Numbered from the stretch's first letter, positions 26,085 to 35,228 are shown. The stretch: 64,000 bases of DNA from DATFVA01 sp963839165 (GCA_963839165.1 CAWIUG010000006.1:434001-498000), one strand, 5' to 3'. Notes: generated by a model not told the origin, from the letters alone. Program-made: numbers and translations.

Positions 26085-27200
26085 ATGAAAAACCGGATTT
26101 ATAATTTCAGTGCGGGCCCTGCAATTCTGCCCGAGGACGTTCTCAAGGAGGCCCAGGATAATTTAATGTCGCTTCCTGATGTCGGAATGTCCATACTTGA
26201 AATCAGTCACCGTTCAAAAACTTTTGATAAAATTATCGGTGATGCAAAAGCTGACTTGAAAGAACTCATGGGAATAAGTGATGATTATTCTATATTGTTT
26301 CTACAGGGGGGCGCAAGCCTACAGTTCTCGATGGTTCCTTTAAATCTAATGCCTCCGGCAAATAAAGCCGACTATATTGTGACCGGCAGCTGGTCAAAGA
26401 AAGCGGTTAAAGAAGCAAAACGGGTTGGAACTGTGAATATAGCGGCATCAACCGAAGAAGGGAAATTTAAAAGAATACCTAAACAGAATGAACTAAAGCT
26501 TGATCCGGAAGCTTCATATGTTCATTTTACGTCAAATAATACCATCTATGGTACTGAATATCATTATGAACCTGAGACGGGGAATGTTCCACTTGTATGT
26601 GACGCTTCTTCGGATATTCTTTCAAGGAAGATAAACGTAAATAAATACGCGCTGATATATGCTGGAGCTCAGAAAAATATGGGACCTTCTGGCGTTACTT
26701 TTGTCATCATCAGAAAGGATATAACCGAAAGAGGCAGCGATTCACTGCACACTATGCTGAACTATAAAACTCATGTCGATGCTGACTCTCTTTACAACAC
26801 ACCTACTGTATTCGGAGTGTATATTATCGGTCTCGTAGCGAAATGGCTTAAAAGGAATGGTGGTCTCGACGCTATGTATAAAACAAATAAAGAAAAGGCT
26901 GATACTCTTTATACATGTATAGATGAAAGCGGCGGCTTCTATAAAGGTCACGCTGAGAAAGATAGTCGCTCTTTAATGAATATTACCTTTAACCTGAATT
27001 CTGAAGAACTTGAGAAAAAGCTTGTGGCAGCTGCAACTGAAAATGGCTTCAGCGGGTTGAAAGGCCACAGGTCAGTAGGCGGAATAAGAGCATCAATCTA
27101 CAATGCATTCCCAAAGAAGGGAGTTGAAGATCTGGTGACTTTTCATGAAAGATTTTCAAAAAAAGAATGGTTAAATGTCAATTTTTTTCCGGAGGCCTAA
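26085..27200 (+). CDS. serC: Phosphoserine aminotransferase SerC
   Basis: 371 residues, normal for SerC. The start YNFSAGPAILPEDVL is diagnostic. The PLP lysine is Lys 197 in AGAQKNMGPSGVT, and the C-terminus carries SGLKGHRSVGGIRASIYNA. It converts 3-phosphohydroxypyruvate and glutamate into phosphoserine in the serine pathway (and 4-phosphohydroxythreonine in vitamin B6 synthesis). The upstream DUF1015 gene and downstream lipoprotein gene are on the same strand and closely spaced. Confidence 0.97.
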   Translation: MKNRIYNFSAGPAILPEDVLKEAQDNLMSLPDVGMSILEISHRSKTFDKIIGDAKADLKELMGISDDYSILFLQGGASLQFSMVPLNLMPPANKADYIVTGSWSKKAVKEAKRVGTVNIAASTEEGKFKRIPKQNELKLDPEASYVHFTSNNTIYGTEYHYEPETGNVPLVCDASSDILSRKINVNKYALIYAGAQKNMGPSGVTFVIIRKDITERGSDSLHTMLNYKTHVDADSLYNTPTVFGVYIIGLVAKWLKRNGGLDAMYKTNKEKADTLYTCIDESGGFYKGHAEKDSRSLMNITFNLNSEELEKKLVAAATENGFSGLKGHRSVGGIRASIYNAFPKKGVEDLVTFHERFSKKEWLNVNFFPEA

Positions 27201-27201
27201 T

Positions 27202-27627
27202 ATGAAGGCACTAATATTTTCATCTTTTTGCCTGGTGCTTTTGATTGGTTCCTGTGCAAAGGAAGAAAAAAAAATTGAAGTGTTTAATGCCGAAGCCTTT
27301 GCCTATGACCTTGGCGACAGCTGGGAGGTTGACGCTACTACCAGGGTTAAAGGATTTAAACAAACCGAAAATGAAAATAAGTTCAAGGCTACACTGAGTT
27401 ATGATATCGATTTAGTAAAACCCGCCGGTGATACTGTTAAATCCCTTATAAGCAAAACAGAGGATAAGATCAATGATGAAGAGGTACCTGATGTTCCGGT
27501 TGAGATACAATTCGATCTTGATTCGACTTACAGTGATGGGGATTATAAAATAATTTTTAACATTAAAGATGCTGAAACGGGACAAACCGCTTCAGCATCT
27601 GCTCCTTTTAGTCTGAAAAAGGATTAG
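27202..27627 (+). CDS. Small lipoprotein, unknown function
   Basis: 141 residues starting one base after serC, from the ATG at 27202 with ggagg six bases upstream. The signal ends in a lipobox (LLIGSC). The mature part is a short acidic beta-rich domain (EVFNAEAFAYDLGDSWEVDATTRV..., ending in SAPFSLKKD). No family was recognised. Tight coupling to serC is notable but need not mean a metabolic role. Its last codons form one arm of a bidirectional terminator. Confidence 0.8.
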   Translation: MKALIFSSFCLVLLIGSCAKEEKKIEVFNAEAFAYDLGDSWEVDATTRVKGFKQTENENKFKATLSYDIDLVKPAGDTVKSLISKTEDKINDEEVPDVPVEIQFDLDSTYSDGDYKIIFNIKDAETGQTASASAPFSLKKD

Positions 27628-27648
27628 CCGTCAAATGCTAATCCTTTT
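27617..27648. terminator. Bidirectional terminator overlapping two stop codons
   Basis: Perfect 12-bp stem aaaaggattagc / gctaatcctttt (27617-27628 and 27637-27648), eight-base loop. Each arm carries A on the outside and T on the far side, so it works in both directions. It overlaps the last codons of both convergent lipoprotein genes. Confidence 0.88.
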
Positions 27649-28129
27649 CATAACTTAATTTGGTGTCCATTGAAGTTCCTTCATTCTCGCCTTCCAGGGA
27701 TACTACCATAGAATCCCCTGCCGGATGTCTGTAAGTAATTTTTGCAGGATATCCTTCATCCTGGTTTTCAAAAACAGCAGAGGTATCTGAAACATTAGTA
27801 AGTTTTAATGTCTGCTGCTGATCGCCGGGGAGTTTGATAGTATAAAAAACCTGATTATCGTTTTGCTCAATACGCATATCCTGGGAGTAAACTCTTCTTC
27901 CATTTTCATCAGTTGTATAACTTATTCCTTCCATAAGTCTGAAATTTTTTTTATGCCAGCTTTCATATAGCCTGGCATCTCCTTGTTTTCCGCGCCAAAT
28001 ATTCTCCATCCAGCTGAGCTTATTAAATCTTCCCAGATCTTCTGTTTTTTGCTCCTGAGTATCACATCCGGAAATTATAATCAGCATTGACAGAAATAGC
28101 AAAATGATATTTATCTTTAATGCTTTCAT
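27638..28129 (-). CDS. DUF6265-type lipoprotein
   Basis: 163 residues with a lipoprotein signal (MLIIISGC lipobox). The mature domain follows the DUF6265 pattern: LSWMENIWRGKQGDARLYESW, then LMEGISYTTDENGR, and AVFENQDEGYPAKITYRHPAGDSMVVSLEG. The family is a small lipocalin-like beta-barrel of unknown role. It is convergent with the serC-operon lipoprotein and lies downstream of the DUF2203 gene on the same strand. Confidence 0.82.
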   Translation of the reverse strand: MKALKINIILLFLSMLIIISGCDTQEQKTEDLGRFNKLSWMENIWRGKQGDARLYESWHKKNFRLMEGISYTTDENGRRVYSQDMRIEQNDNQVFYTIKLPGDQQQTLKLTNVSDTSAVFENQDEGYPAKITYRHPAGDSMVVSLEGENEGTSMDTKLSYEKD

Positions 28130-28233
28130 ATTTCATTCTTATTATTATGAAAGTATAATGTAAAAGATATGTATATGGATTAATGTGAAATGAAAAACAG
28201 AAAACAGGAAATGTGAGTAGGCCGTGGTAAGGA

Positions 28234-28620
28234 TTAATTGTGATTAAAATATTTTTCAGGGATTGGTTTTCGGCCTGCATAACCCTTATCTATTTCATGA
28301 TAGAAACGGATGTTTTCCTCGTCACTCCTCCAGCATAGGAATACTTCCTGTCCTTCGATTATTGCAGGAAAATCAACCAGGCCGATTGAAAAGTTCCAAT
28401 CTTTATAGAAACAGCCTATTTCTTCTAGCTCTGCCATGAATCCATTCAGATCATCTACCATCTTTTTTACTTCAGGATCTGACTCAATCACACCATCCTT
28501 ATCTTCGGTTAGTAATCTGATTTCCCGGGAAGTATTAAGAATATCCTCAACAATTTTCCTTACAAGAGGAAGAGTCTTATGAGCTTCTTCAGGGTTAAAA
28601 TATCTGGCCGCAGTAATCAT
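28234..28620 (-). CDS. DUF2203 family protein
   Basis: 128 residues. The N-terminal helix-rich part (RYFNPEEAHKTLPLVRKIVE) and the C-terminal block (GCFYKDWNFSIGLVDFPAI, VFLCWRSDEENIRFYHEIDKGY, AGRKPIPE) define DUF2203, a widespread cytoplasmic family without known function. Divergent from the metallophosphatase gene; 171 bases of shared promoter region lie between them. Confidence 0.9.
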   Translation of the reverse strand: MITAARYFNPEEAHKTLPLVRKIVEDILNTSREIRLLTEDKDGVIESDPEVKKMVDDLNGFMAELEEIGCFYKDWNFSIGLVDFPAIIEGQEVFLCWRSDEENIRFYHEIDKGYAGRKPIPEKYFNHN

Positions 28621-28791
28621 TTTTTATGTTATTCCTTCCTTACTTTAATCTGTTTAAAATTACAACTTTATTTATTCAAAAAAAGTTCAAAATAATCACA
28701 GAATGTGATACGGTCAGAATATCTTGCCTCAAATCAAAATAATTAATATGGTAAATTTATATGATTATTATCATATAAGTTATATTAAAGA

Positions 28792-29775
28792 ATGTACAGG
28801 AAATTTCTTGTTCCGGCCTTATATATTGTTGCAGCCTGTATAGGGTTTATAGACAGCTTCGCAACCAGAATTGACACCACATACGATGAACTAAATAAAT
28901 CCCGGCGAGAGGCTAAAAACTGTTCATTTCCACTTGCCGCGGTAGGTGATCTTCAGAGAACCTCGGTCTGGGAATATATGGCGGGAAGAGAAAGCAACGA
29001 TGTTGAAAGAAAAGAAATTATTGGGAATATTGTTGAGCATAATCCCGGGTCTGTCGTTCTGCTTGGAGATATGGTCTTTGAAGGAGATAATATAGACCAC
29101 TGGAAATATTTTGACAGTTTGATGATACCAGTAATTAAAAGAAATATTCCTATTTTTCCCGTTATCGGTAATCATGAATATTGGGGTAAGAACAGGATTG
29201 CCCTTCAGTACCTTACAAAAAGATTTTCAATATTAAAAGGGAGCCACTGGTATACCGAGATATGCGACAGCGTTGCATTGATATTTCTTGATTCAAATGA
29301 TCTGGAATATTCCAGTGAAGAATGGCAGAGTCAAATCGAGTGGTTCAGGAATAAATTGCTTCTATATGATAATGATTCATCCATAAAAGGAATACTCGTT
29401 TTTGCACATCACCCTCCTTATACAAACAGTCTCATAACGGGTGATGAAATGCAGGTACAGCTAGGATTTGTTCCCGCTTTCGATAAATCGAAAAAAACCC
29501 TTGCCCTGATTACGGGTCATGCTCATACCTATGAAAGGTTTATTGAAAAAGGAAAAACTTTTATAGTTTCCGGCGGCGGCGGTGGTCCTAGAGTACTGCT
29601 CAGAACAGGCGATAGTACTCATCATGATTATTACAAGGGTCCTTCCCCCCGACCATTTAATTATCTTCTGATTAATAGGGAAGAAGGCGGATTAAGCATT
29701 GTGGTAAAGGGTGTCAGAAAGGGCAGCACTGATTTTTTTACCTTGGAACACTTCACTCTCCCTTTTAGTAAATAA
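28792..29775 (+). CDS. Exported metallophosphatase
   Basis: 327 residues of the calcineurin-like/purple acid phosphatase group. Metal motifs in order: GDLQR (replacing the usual GDxH), LLGDMVFEGD, GNHEYWG, FAHHPPYT and GHAHTYERF. The N-terminus is a signal sequence or membrane anchor (FLVPALYIVAACIGFIDSFA). It probably hydrolyses phosphate esters in the periplasm. Start ATG chosen by the signal sequence; no strong ribosome binding site. The next gene begins within tens of bases. Confidence 0.9.
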   Translation: MYRKFLVPALYIVAACIGFIDSFATRIDTTYDELNKSRREAKNCSFPLAAVGDLQRTSVWEYMAGRESNDVERKEIIGNIVEHNPGSVVLLGDMVFEGDNIDHWKYFDSLMIPVIKRNIPIFPVIGNHEYWGKNRIALQYLTKRFSILKGSHWYTEICDSVALIFLDSNDLEYSSEEWQSQIEWFRNKLLLYDNDSSIKGILVFAHHPPYTNSLITGDEMQVQLGFVPAFDKSKKTLALITGHAHTYERFIEKGKTFIVSGGGGGPRVLLRTGDSTHHDYYKGPSPRPFNYLLINREEGGLSIVVKGVRKGSTDFFTLEHFTLPFSK

Positions 29776-29850
29776 TTTGTGAATGATGAAACTAAATGTA
29801 GTCTTTTGCTTCTAATTAGTATAGAATTATTATTTAAAATGGGAACAATA

Positions 29851-30462
29851 ATGGATTTTTTATGGCTCAAGAAGAGAATTGACGAATCAGCAATTTCATA
29901 TCAGGAATATATTAAAAGAACAGCAAAAGAAATTTCAGAGATGAAAGCCGACAGCTTTACGTCACCAGAATTAAAAAAATTGAACATCCAATCCCTTAAC
30001 CTTCAGCGGAACCGCAGGATAGCCAGGTATTATCAGCCCGGATCTGAAATAAGCCGAATGTTAAAGGAACTCTCAGAACCTCAGCTATGGATGGTAATTA
30101 CAGAAAGCTGGTGCGGAGACTCGGGCCAGAACCTTCCATACATCGCTGTTATGGCAGAACAAAATCCTTTAATAGAACTAAAAATAATATTGCGTGATTC
30201 TAACCCCGATGTGATGGACCAATTTCTTACGAATGGAACGAGGAGCATTCCGATACTGGCTGCATATAATCAATCAGGAGATGAACTATTTCGCTGGGGT
30301 CCCCGTCCAGGATTCGCTGTCGGGCTTATTAACCAGTGGAAATCGGAAGGAATAGAGAAACCTGAATGGACAGAAAAGCTGCATTATTGGTATGCAAAAG
30401 ACAAAGGGTGTGAACTGGAAAAGGAATTTCTAAATTTGATTGAACCTATTTTTCATCTTTAA
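29851..30462 (+). CDS. Monothiol thioredoxin-like protein
   Basis: About 203 residues from the ATG at 29851 (ggga six bases upstream); ATGs at 29839 and 29779 in the same frame are possible alternatives. The thioredoxin-fold region has ESWCGDSGQN in place of WCxxC, keeping only the first cysteine, and the cis-Pro region TRSIPIL. This fits the Thioredoxin_9-type family common in Bacteroidota, where a WCGD motif with one cysteine is usual. Predicted cytoplasmic. Substrate unknown. A hairpin follows eight bases after the stop. Confidence 0.82.
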   Translation: MDFLWLKKRIDESAISYQEYIKRTAKEISEMKADSFTSPELKKLNIQSLNLQRNRRIARYYQPGSEISRMLKELSEPQLWMVITESWCGDSGQNLPYIAVMAEQNPLIELKIILRDSNPDVMDQFLTNGTRSIPILAAYNQSGDELFRWGPRPGFAVGLINQWKSEGIEKPEWTEKLHYWYAKDKGCELEKEFLNLIEPIFHL

Positions 30463-30469
30463 TAAGGAA

Positions 30470-30497
30470 GCTGTCTCAATTAGAGTCTTGAGACAGC
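30470..30497. terminator. Bidirectional terminator sharing the palindromic-repeat end
   Basis: Perfect 10-bp stem gctgtctcaa / ttgagacagc with an eight-base loop, lying between the convergent thioredoxin-like and pruA genes. The arm sequence equals the outer end of the dispersed palindromic repeat copies at 15.8 and 57.0 kb, so it may be a minimal relic of that element. Confidence 0.82.
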
Positions 30498-30514
30498 AAC
30501 CTGGTTTATTCGAA

Positions 30515-32146
30515 TCATTTTTCATTCATAAATGGATATTTCCAGTCCTTCGGAGGAACAAAAGTTTCTTTTATTGATCTTACTGTCATCCACCTCAGTA
30601 TATTCATCCCGCTGCCTGCTTTATCATTTGTACCCGAAGCCCGTCCTCCGCCAAAGGGCTGCTGACCGACAACAGCAGCGGTTGGTTTATCATTTATGTA
30701 GAAGTTTCCTGCGGCATCTCTAAGCTTATTAGACATCTTTACAAGAATTTCCCTATCCTGCGACCATATGGCACCGGTAAGAGCATATGGAGAGGTATTG
30801 TTACAGAGTTCCAGAGTTTCGTCAAATTTTTCATCTTCATAAACATAGATGGTCAGTACAGGACCGAATATCTCCTCCTGCATTGATTTAAAATTCGGAT
30901 TTGTAGTTACAATCGTTGTCGGCTCTATGAAATATCCTTCCTGGTCGTTGCAATTCCCACCGGTAATTATCTCAGCATCCTTTGCATCCTTTGCAAAATC
31001 GATATAAGATTTAATGCTTTCATAAGCACCCTTGTCAATTACCGCTCCCATAAAATTGGTAAAATCTTCAATATTGCCCATCTTTAATTTCTCTACTTCA
31101 GAAGTATATTTCTGCTTAAATTCACTCCAGATCGATTTTGCAATATACATTCGTGATGCTGCTGAACATTTTTGTCCCTGATATTCAAAGGCTCCTCTGA
31201 TGGCGGCTACAACAAGTGCATCAACATCAGCTGATTTATGAGCAAAAATAAAATCCTTACCACCTGTTTCACCAACTATCCTTGGGTAATATTTTGAATC
31301 CTGTAGATTATCACCAATCGTCTTCCACATTCCCTGGAATACTGCAGTAGATCCCGTAAAATGTATGCCCGCAAGATCAGGACTTGCCATTACAGGGTTG
31401 CCAACCTGACTACCAGAACCCGGGATAAAATTAATAACTCCTTTAGGTAAACCTGCTTCTTCCCAAAGTTTCATCAGGAAATAGGCTGAATAGACGGCAC
31501 TGGATGCAGGTTTCCAAAGAGTAACATTACCTATAATGGCGGGAGCGGTAGGTAGATTTCCTGCAATGGAGGTAAAGTTAAATGGAGTAACTGCAAAGAT
31601 AAAACCTTCAAGAGGCCGGTATTCCAATCGATTCCACATTCCTTTAGGAGAATATGGTTGTTCTCCCATTAGCTGAGTCATATAGTATGTATTAAAACGC
31701 CAGAAATCTATCAATTCACAGGCAGAATCGATCTCAGCCTGGTATGCGGTTTTAGATTGTCCCAGCATCGTGGCTGCATTTATAGTAGCACGCCAGGGAC
31801 CGGATAAGAGTTCGGCTGCTTTGTGAAATATGGAAGCCCTATGCTCCCAGGGCATTTCTGACCATTTTTTCCTCGCTACAAGCGCGGCTTCTATAGCCAT
31901 TTTAACTTCTTTTTCCCCAGCTTTATGATATATGCCAAGCTTTTTTGAAAGATTGTGCGGAACCCTGATCTCAGCGGTTTTCCCCGATTTAACTTCCTCT
32001 CCCCCTATAATTAAGGGAATTTCTATTTCTTTCGACTGTAGTTCAGAGAGTTTACTCTTCAGTTCTGCTTTTTCAGGACTACCGGGGGCATAATTTAATA
32101 TCGGCTCATTTATCGGTACTGGTAATTTGAAATATGCATTAGACAT
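30515..32146 (-). CDS. pruA: L-glutamate gamma-semialdehyde dehydrogenase
   Basis: 543 residues matching the PruA-type 1-pyrroline-5-carboxylate dehydrogenase of Bacteroidota and eukaryotes. The N-terminus (PINEPILNYAPGSPEK) is typical. The catalytic Cys is 327 (EYQGQKCSAASR) and the general base is Glu 293 (GETGGKDF). It oxidises glutamate semialdehyde to glutamate with NAD in proline and ornithine breakdown. No putA/prodh is adjacent. Ribosome binding site gaggga lies before the ATG. Confidence 0.96.
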   Translation of the reverse strand: MSNAYFKLPVPINEPILNYAPGSPEKAELKSKLSELQSKEIEIPLIIGGEEVKSGKTAEIRVPHNLSKKLGIYHKAGEKEVKMAIEAALVARKKWSEMPWEHRASIFHKAAELLSGPWRATINAATMLGQSKTAYQAEIDSACELIDFWRFNTYYMTQLMGEQPYSPKGMWNRLEYRPLEGFIFAVTPFNFTSIAGNLPTAPAIIGNVTLWKPASSAVYSAYFLMKLWEEAGLPKGVINFIPGSGSQVGNPVMASPDLAGIHFTGSTAVFQGMWKTIGDNLQDSKYYPRIVGETGGKDFIFAHKSADVDALVVAAIRGAFEYQGQKCSAASRMYIAKSIWSEFKQKYTSEVEKLKMGNIEDFTNFMGAVIDKGAYESIKSYIDFAKDAKDAEIITGGNCNDQEGYFIEPTTIVTTNPNFKSMQEEIFGPVLTIYVYEDEKFDETLELCNNTSPYALTGAIWSQDREILVKMSNKLRDAAGNFYINDKPTAAVVGQQPFGGGRASGTNDKAGSGMNILRWMTVRSIKETFVPPKDWKYPFMNEK

Positions 32147-32271
32147 CTATTTTTCTCCCTCTTCGTTTTATCGAAGTTTATAGTTTTTTTGATTTTTGAA
32201 CTATAAAATTACGGCATTAATGCCTCATCTTCAATGAAATATGATATCTGGCAGATACTGTTAGGATAATG

Positions 32272-33714
32272 TTAGACTACTTTGAGAGTAAAACAAAACT
32301 CGGTTTCTTCACCGGAAACTGATTTTACCTCTATTTCCCCGCCGTGTAGTTTTACTATAGATTTAACGATTGAAAGCCCCAGCCCTGTTCCTCCGGTTTT
32401 CCTGCTTCTTGATGTCTCAATTCTGTAGAACCTATCAAAAATTTTAACCCTGTCTTCTTCACAAATTCCTTCCCCTTTATTGAGGACCGAAACCTTGACT
32501 GTCCTTCCGGATTTGTGCGCCGTTATTAGAATAGGTTCATCTTCATATCCGTATTTTATAGCATTTTCAATCAGGTTCGTCATTACCTGCCTGATCAGAC
32601 CTGGGTCTGCTTCAACCTGGATCTCATCATTGGTATTCAGAATGAGTCTGTTGTTTTTATCGGACGATAAATAATCAAGAGAATCTACCGTTCTCTTAAG
32701 AAAATCCTTGAGATCCAGCTTTTCCAGATTTGCTTTGATGAGTTTATTATCAAACCGCGAAACCAGAAACAAACGATCTACTATATTTATCAGCCTTAGG
32801 ACTTCTTCATAGTTACTTTTTAATGTATCCCTATATTGCTCAGGTGTTTTAGGATGCCGTAAGGCCACTTCAACCTCTCCCCGCAGTATTGTCAGAGGAG
32901 TCTTTAATTCATGTGAAGCAGCTATTGAAAATTGATTCATATAATCGATGGATGTTTTTAACCTATTTATCATTCTGTTCAGTGTATGTACAAGTCTTCC
33001 GTATTCATCATTAAATTCTTCACCGGGGATCTTTTCATTTAAATTCTGGGTTGTTATTTCATCAGTTTTTTTTGTGATTTTGTCTATTCTTCTTAGAGAT
33101 CGGGCTGATATGATTGAGCCGCCTATTATCGATAAAATAAAGAAAAGAGGAGCAACTATTATATAAATATCTGTCAGATTAGTAAGGGTTTCCTCTATCA
33201 GGTGCGAAGGATAAGCCACCGTTATTTTATAGTTCTGTTTTTTTAAATATGCGGTTCTTATTGGATATTCTGATAGACGGCTGTTATGGATATTTTTAAT
33301 AATAATCCTATCCTGGGTAACATCGGGAAAAGGAATTTTTTGATCGATGAGGTTCTGCGTTTTAAACAACATATTTCCGTTTAATTCAACCTGTACATAA
33401 CTGTTCCTCGGATTTAAAGCAACCGCTTCAAATATCAGATCATAAACCAATTCGTCTGCAGAAGAATACACAGAATCAGGTTGGAAGCTTGAAAGATCAA
33501 CTTTACTTTCCTCAACAAAATTATATATCATTTCTGCCTGTTTTGATAACGACCTATCAAGATCTTTCATCATCGTATGATCCAGGTAAAGAAAGACGGT
33601 TATCCCGATGATAATTTCGAGGAATAGGAATAATCCCGAGTACCATATGGTTGTCTTAAACCGGGTGGTTTTAATAAGCTCTTTAAATTTCAAAGGTTTT
33701 CTTAACTTATTCAC
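32272..33714 (-). CDS. Sensor histidine kinase
   Basis: 480 residues from a GTG at 33714. An in-frame ATG at 33762 is not used here because it lies inside a terminator hairpin. Two membrane segments (about 23-44 and 183-204) flank a periplasmic sensor of ~140 residues; a HAMP linker, HisKA with ASHELKTPL (His 268) and HATPase_c with NLIENAIKYG and GGTGLGLSIVKSIV follow. It probably partners the OmpR-type regulator encoded just upstream. The signal sensed is unknown. A terminator between the two genes suggests the kinase is made at a lower level or from its own promoter. Confidence 0.93.
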   Translation of the reverse strand: MNKLRKPLKFKELIKTTRFKTTIWYSGLFLFLEIIIGITVFLYLDHTMMKDLDRSLSKQAEMIYNFVEESKVDLSSFQPDSVYSSADELVYDLIFEAVALNPRNSYVQVELNGNMLFKTQNLIDQKIPFPDVTQDRIIIKNIHNSRLSEYPIRTAYLKKQNYKITVAYPSHLIEETLTNLTDIYIIVAPLFFILSIIGGSIISARSLRRIDKITKKTDEITTQNLNEKIPGEEFNDEYGRLVHTLNRMINRLKTSIDYMNQFSIAASHELKTPLTILRGEVEVALRHPKTPEQYRDTLKSNYEEVLRLINIVDRLFLVSRFDNKLIKANLEKLDLKDFLKRTVDSLDYLSSDKNNRLILNTNDEIQVEADPGLIRQVMTNLIENAIKYGYEDEPILITAHKSGRTVKVSVLNKGEGICEEDRVKIFDRFYRIETSRSRKTGGTGLGLSIVKSIVKLHGGEIEVKSVSGEETEFCFTLKVV

Positions 33715-33744
33715 CGTATAATACTCTTTTCCTTCAAGCTTTAC

Positions 33745-33778
33745 AAAAAAAAAGGAGAGCATCAGTATTGCTCTCCTT
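33745..33778 (-). terminator. Terminator between response regulator and kinase genes
   Basis: On the minus strand, stem aaggagagca / tgctctcctt (33752-33761 and 33769-33778), seven-base loop, then nine T. It is 163 bases after the regulator stop and 31 bases before the kinase start, so most transcripts from the regulator promoter should end here. Confidence 0.85.
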
Positions 33779-33940
33779 GCCCTCCTTTTATCTACCGGGT
33801 AATCATTCGCTCCTATTTAACCAGTCATAAACTTCTCTTTTCTTCAGTCATTCTCAAAGGAGGTAGTTATATATATTGAACTACTGGCTCAAATTTAAGC
33901 TGTGAATATTAAACTTTTCTTAAAGTACGATTAAATTTTA

Positions 33941-34615
33941 TTAATTTTTTTCTTTTAAGATATATCCGACTCCGCGGATAGTATGAAGGAGAGGATTATC
34001 GAACTGTCTGTCAATTTTATTACGCAGTTTATTTATGTACACATCGATTACATTTGTGTCGGAATCAAAATGGTAGTCATATACATGCTCTGAAAGCAGG
34101 GTCCTTGACACAACGTGGTTCTTATGCCTTAAAAGGTATTCGAGAATCGAATACTCCTTGGGAGTAAGTGTAATCTCAATTCCTGAACGCATTACCTTAT
34201 GAGATTGGGTATCGAGTATTAGATCTCCTGCTTTTAATTCTACCGATTTAGTTTTTTCATTTCTTCTTAATAGGGCCCTGATACGGGCAAGCAGTTCCTC
34301 AAAGGCAAAAGGTTTGGTGAGATAATCGTCAGCCCCTGAATCCAATCCCTCTACTTTATTCTCAATGGTATCTTTGGCTGTAAGCATCAGAACCGGGGTG
34401 TTTATTTTTTCAGCTCTGACTTCTTTCAGTATTGTGAACCCGTCCTTAACGGGAAGCATTACATCCATAATCATCAAATCATATTCTTCACCGAAGGCAA
34501 GCTTCAATCCTTCTTTTCCATCAAAGGCAACATCAACAGTATAATATTCCTCTTCAAGTCCTTTCTTTATAAAAGAGGCTACCTTCTTCTCATCTTCAAT
34601 TAAAAGGATTTTCAT
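33941..34615 (-). CDS. OmpR/PhoB-family response regulator
   Basis: 224 residues. The receiver has Glu 7/Asp 8, phospho-Asp 51 (LMIMDVMLP), a conserved Thr (MLTAKD) and Lys 101 (YLTKPF). The C-terminal winged helix spans ~125-224, with TPKEYSILEYLL and SDTNVIDVYINKLRNKI. It binds DNA as a dimer when phosphorylated by the downstream kinase. Only 33 bases separate its start from the terminator of the Lys-rich gene. Confidence 0.96.
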   Translation of the reverse strand: MKILLIEDEKKVASFIKKGLEEEYYTVDVAFDGKEGLKLAFGEEYDLMIMDVMLPVKDGFTILKEVRAEKINTPVLMLTAKDTIENKVEGLDSGADDYLTKPFAFEELLARIRALLRRNEKTKSVELKAGDLILDTQSHKVMRSGIEITLTPKEYSILEYLLRHKNHVVSRTLLSEHVYDYHFDSDTNVIDVYINKLRNKIDRQFDNPLLHTIRGVGYILKEKN

Positions 34616-34628
34616 AGAGGAAAAATAT

Positions 34629-34658
34629 AAAAAAAAGGAGAGTTTTTATACTCTCCTT
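34629..34658 (-). terminator. Terminator of the Lys-rich exported protein gene
   Basis: On the minus strand, stem aaggagagt / actctcctt (34635-34643 and 34650-34658), six-base loop, followed by a run of T. It closely resembles the hairpin at 33745-33778 (same ggagag arms), as if one were copied from the other. Confidence 0.85.
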
Positions 34659-34684
34659 CAAATTTACATCTCATAACTGTAAAT

Positions 34685-35023
34685 TTATTTCTTTTGAGGA
34701 GTATTGCTCTCTTTTTTCTGTGTCTTTTTAATCATCTTTATATGATGAACCGCTTCCTTTTTACTTAACTTTTTGGAGGGCTCATTTTTTAAAATTTTCC
34801 TGCCTTTAACTTTACTGGTTTTCTCTGTGGTCTTTTTATTGATTACTGCATTTTCTTTCTGAAGTTTCATTTCATGGGTCTTGGTTGCTTTCGTCAGTTG
34901 TTTCGCCTGGGATTGACTATTATTTTTAGCTGTTGTAACTGGTTTTTCCTGCGCAAAAGCTGAAATGTTCAAACTTAAAAATATCAGGGCTGCGGAAAGA
35001 GAAAAAATTAAACGGGTTTTCAT
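34685..35023 (-). CDS. Small Lys-rich exported protein
   Basis: 112 residues from the ATG at 35023 (gagg seven bases upstream); an upstream TTG is less likely. Signal peptide MKTRLIFSLSAALIFLSLNISAFAQ, then a highly basic, low-complexity mature part of about 88 residues with many Lys, Thr, Gln and Ser and no Cys or Trp. Likely unstructured. No family recognised. Its position next to a two-component system suggests a regulated envelope-stress or nucleic-acid/lipid-binding role, but that is a guess. Confidence 0.8.
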   Translation of the reverse strand: MKTRLIFSLSAALIFLSLNISAFAQEKPVTTAKNNSQSQAKQLTKATKTHEMKLQKENAVINKKTTEKTSKVKGRKILKNEPSKKLSKKEAVHHIKMIKKTQKKESNTPQKK

Positions 35024-35228
35024 TTTATACCTCAATAGGTTCTACAAATCATGTTATTTACCCGGGAAATATATTTTCAACAAATGAATAACATCTTAAA
35101 AAAGAATTAAAAAATTTTAATCATAATTCAGCATACTCCTTGCCTCACCTCACCCCTGTGACTGTTCTAATATTTTTAATCTTCCTTAATATCTATATAC
35201 AGGTTAAGTATAATATAGATGAGTTAAA

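Noticed and set aside
33715..33762. Upstream ATG giving the histidine kinase 16 more residues (MLSFFFV...)
   Set aside because: The ATG lies in the right arm of a terminator hairpin and its first codons are the T run; a GTG downstream fits better.
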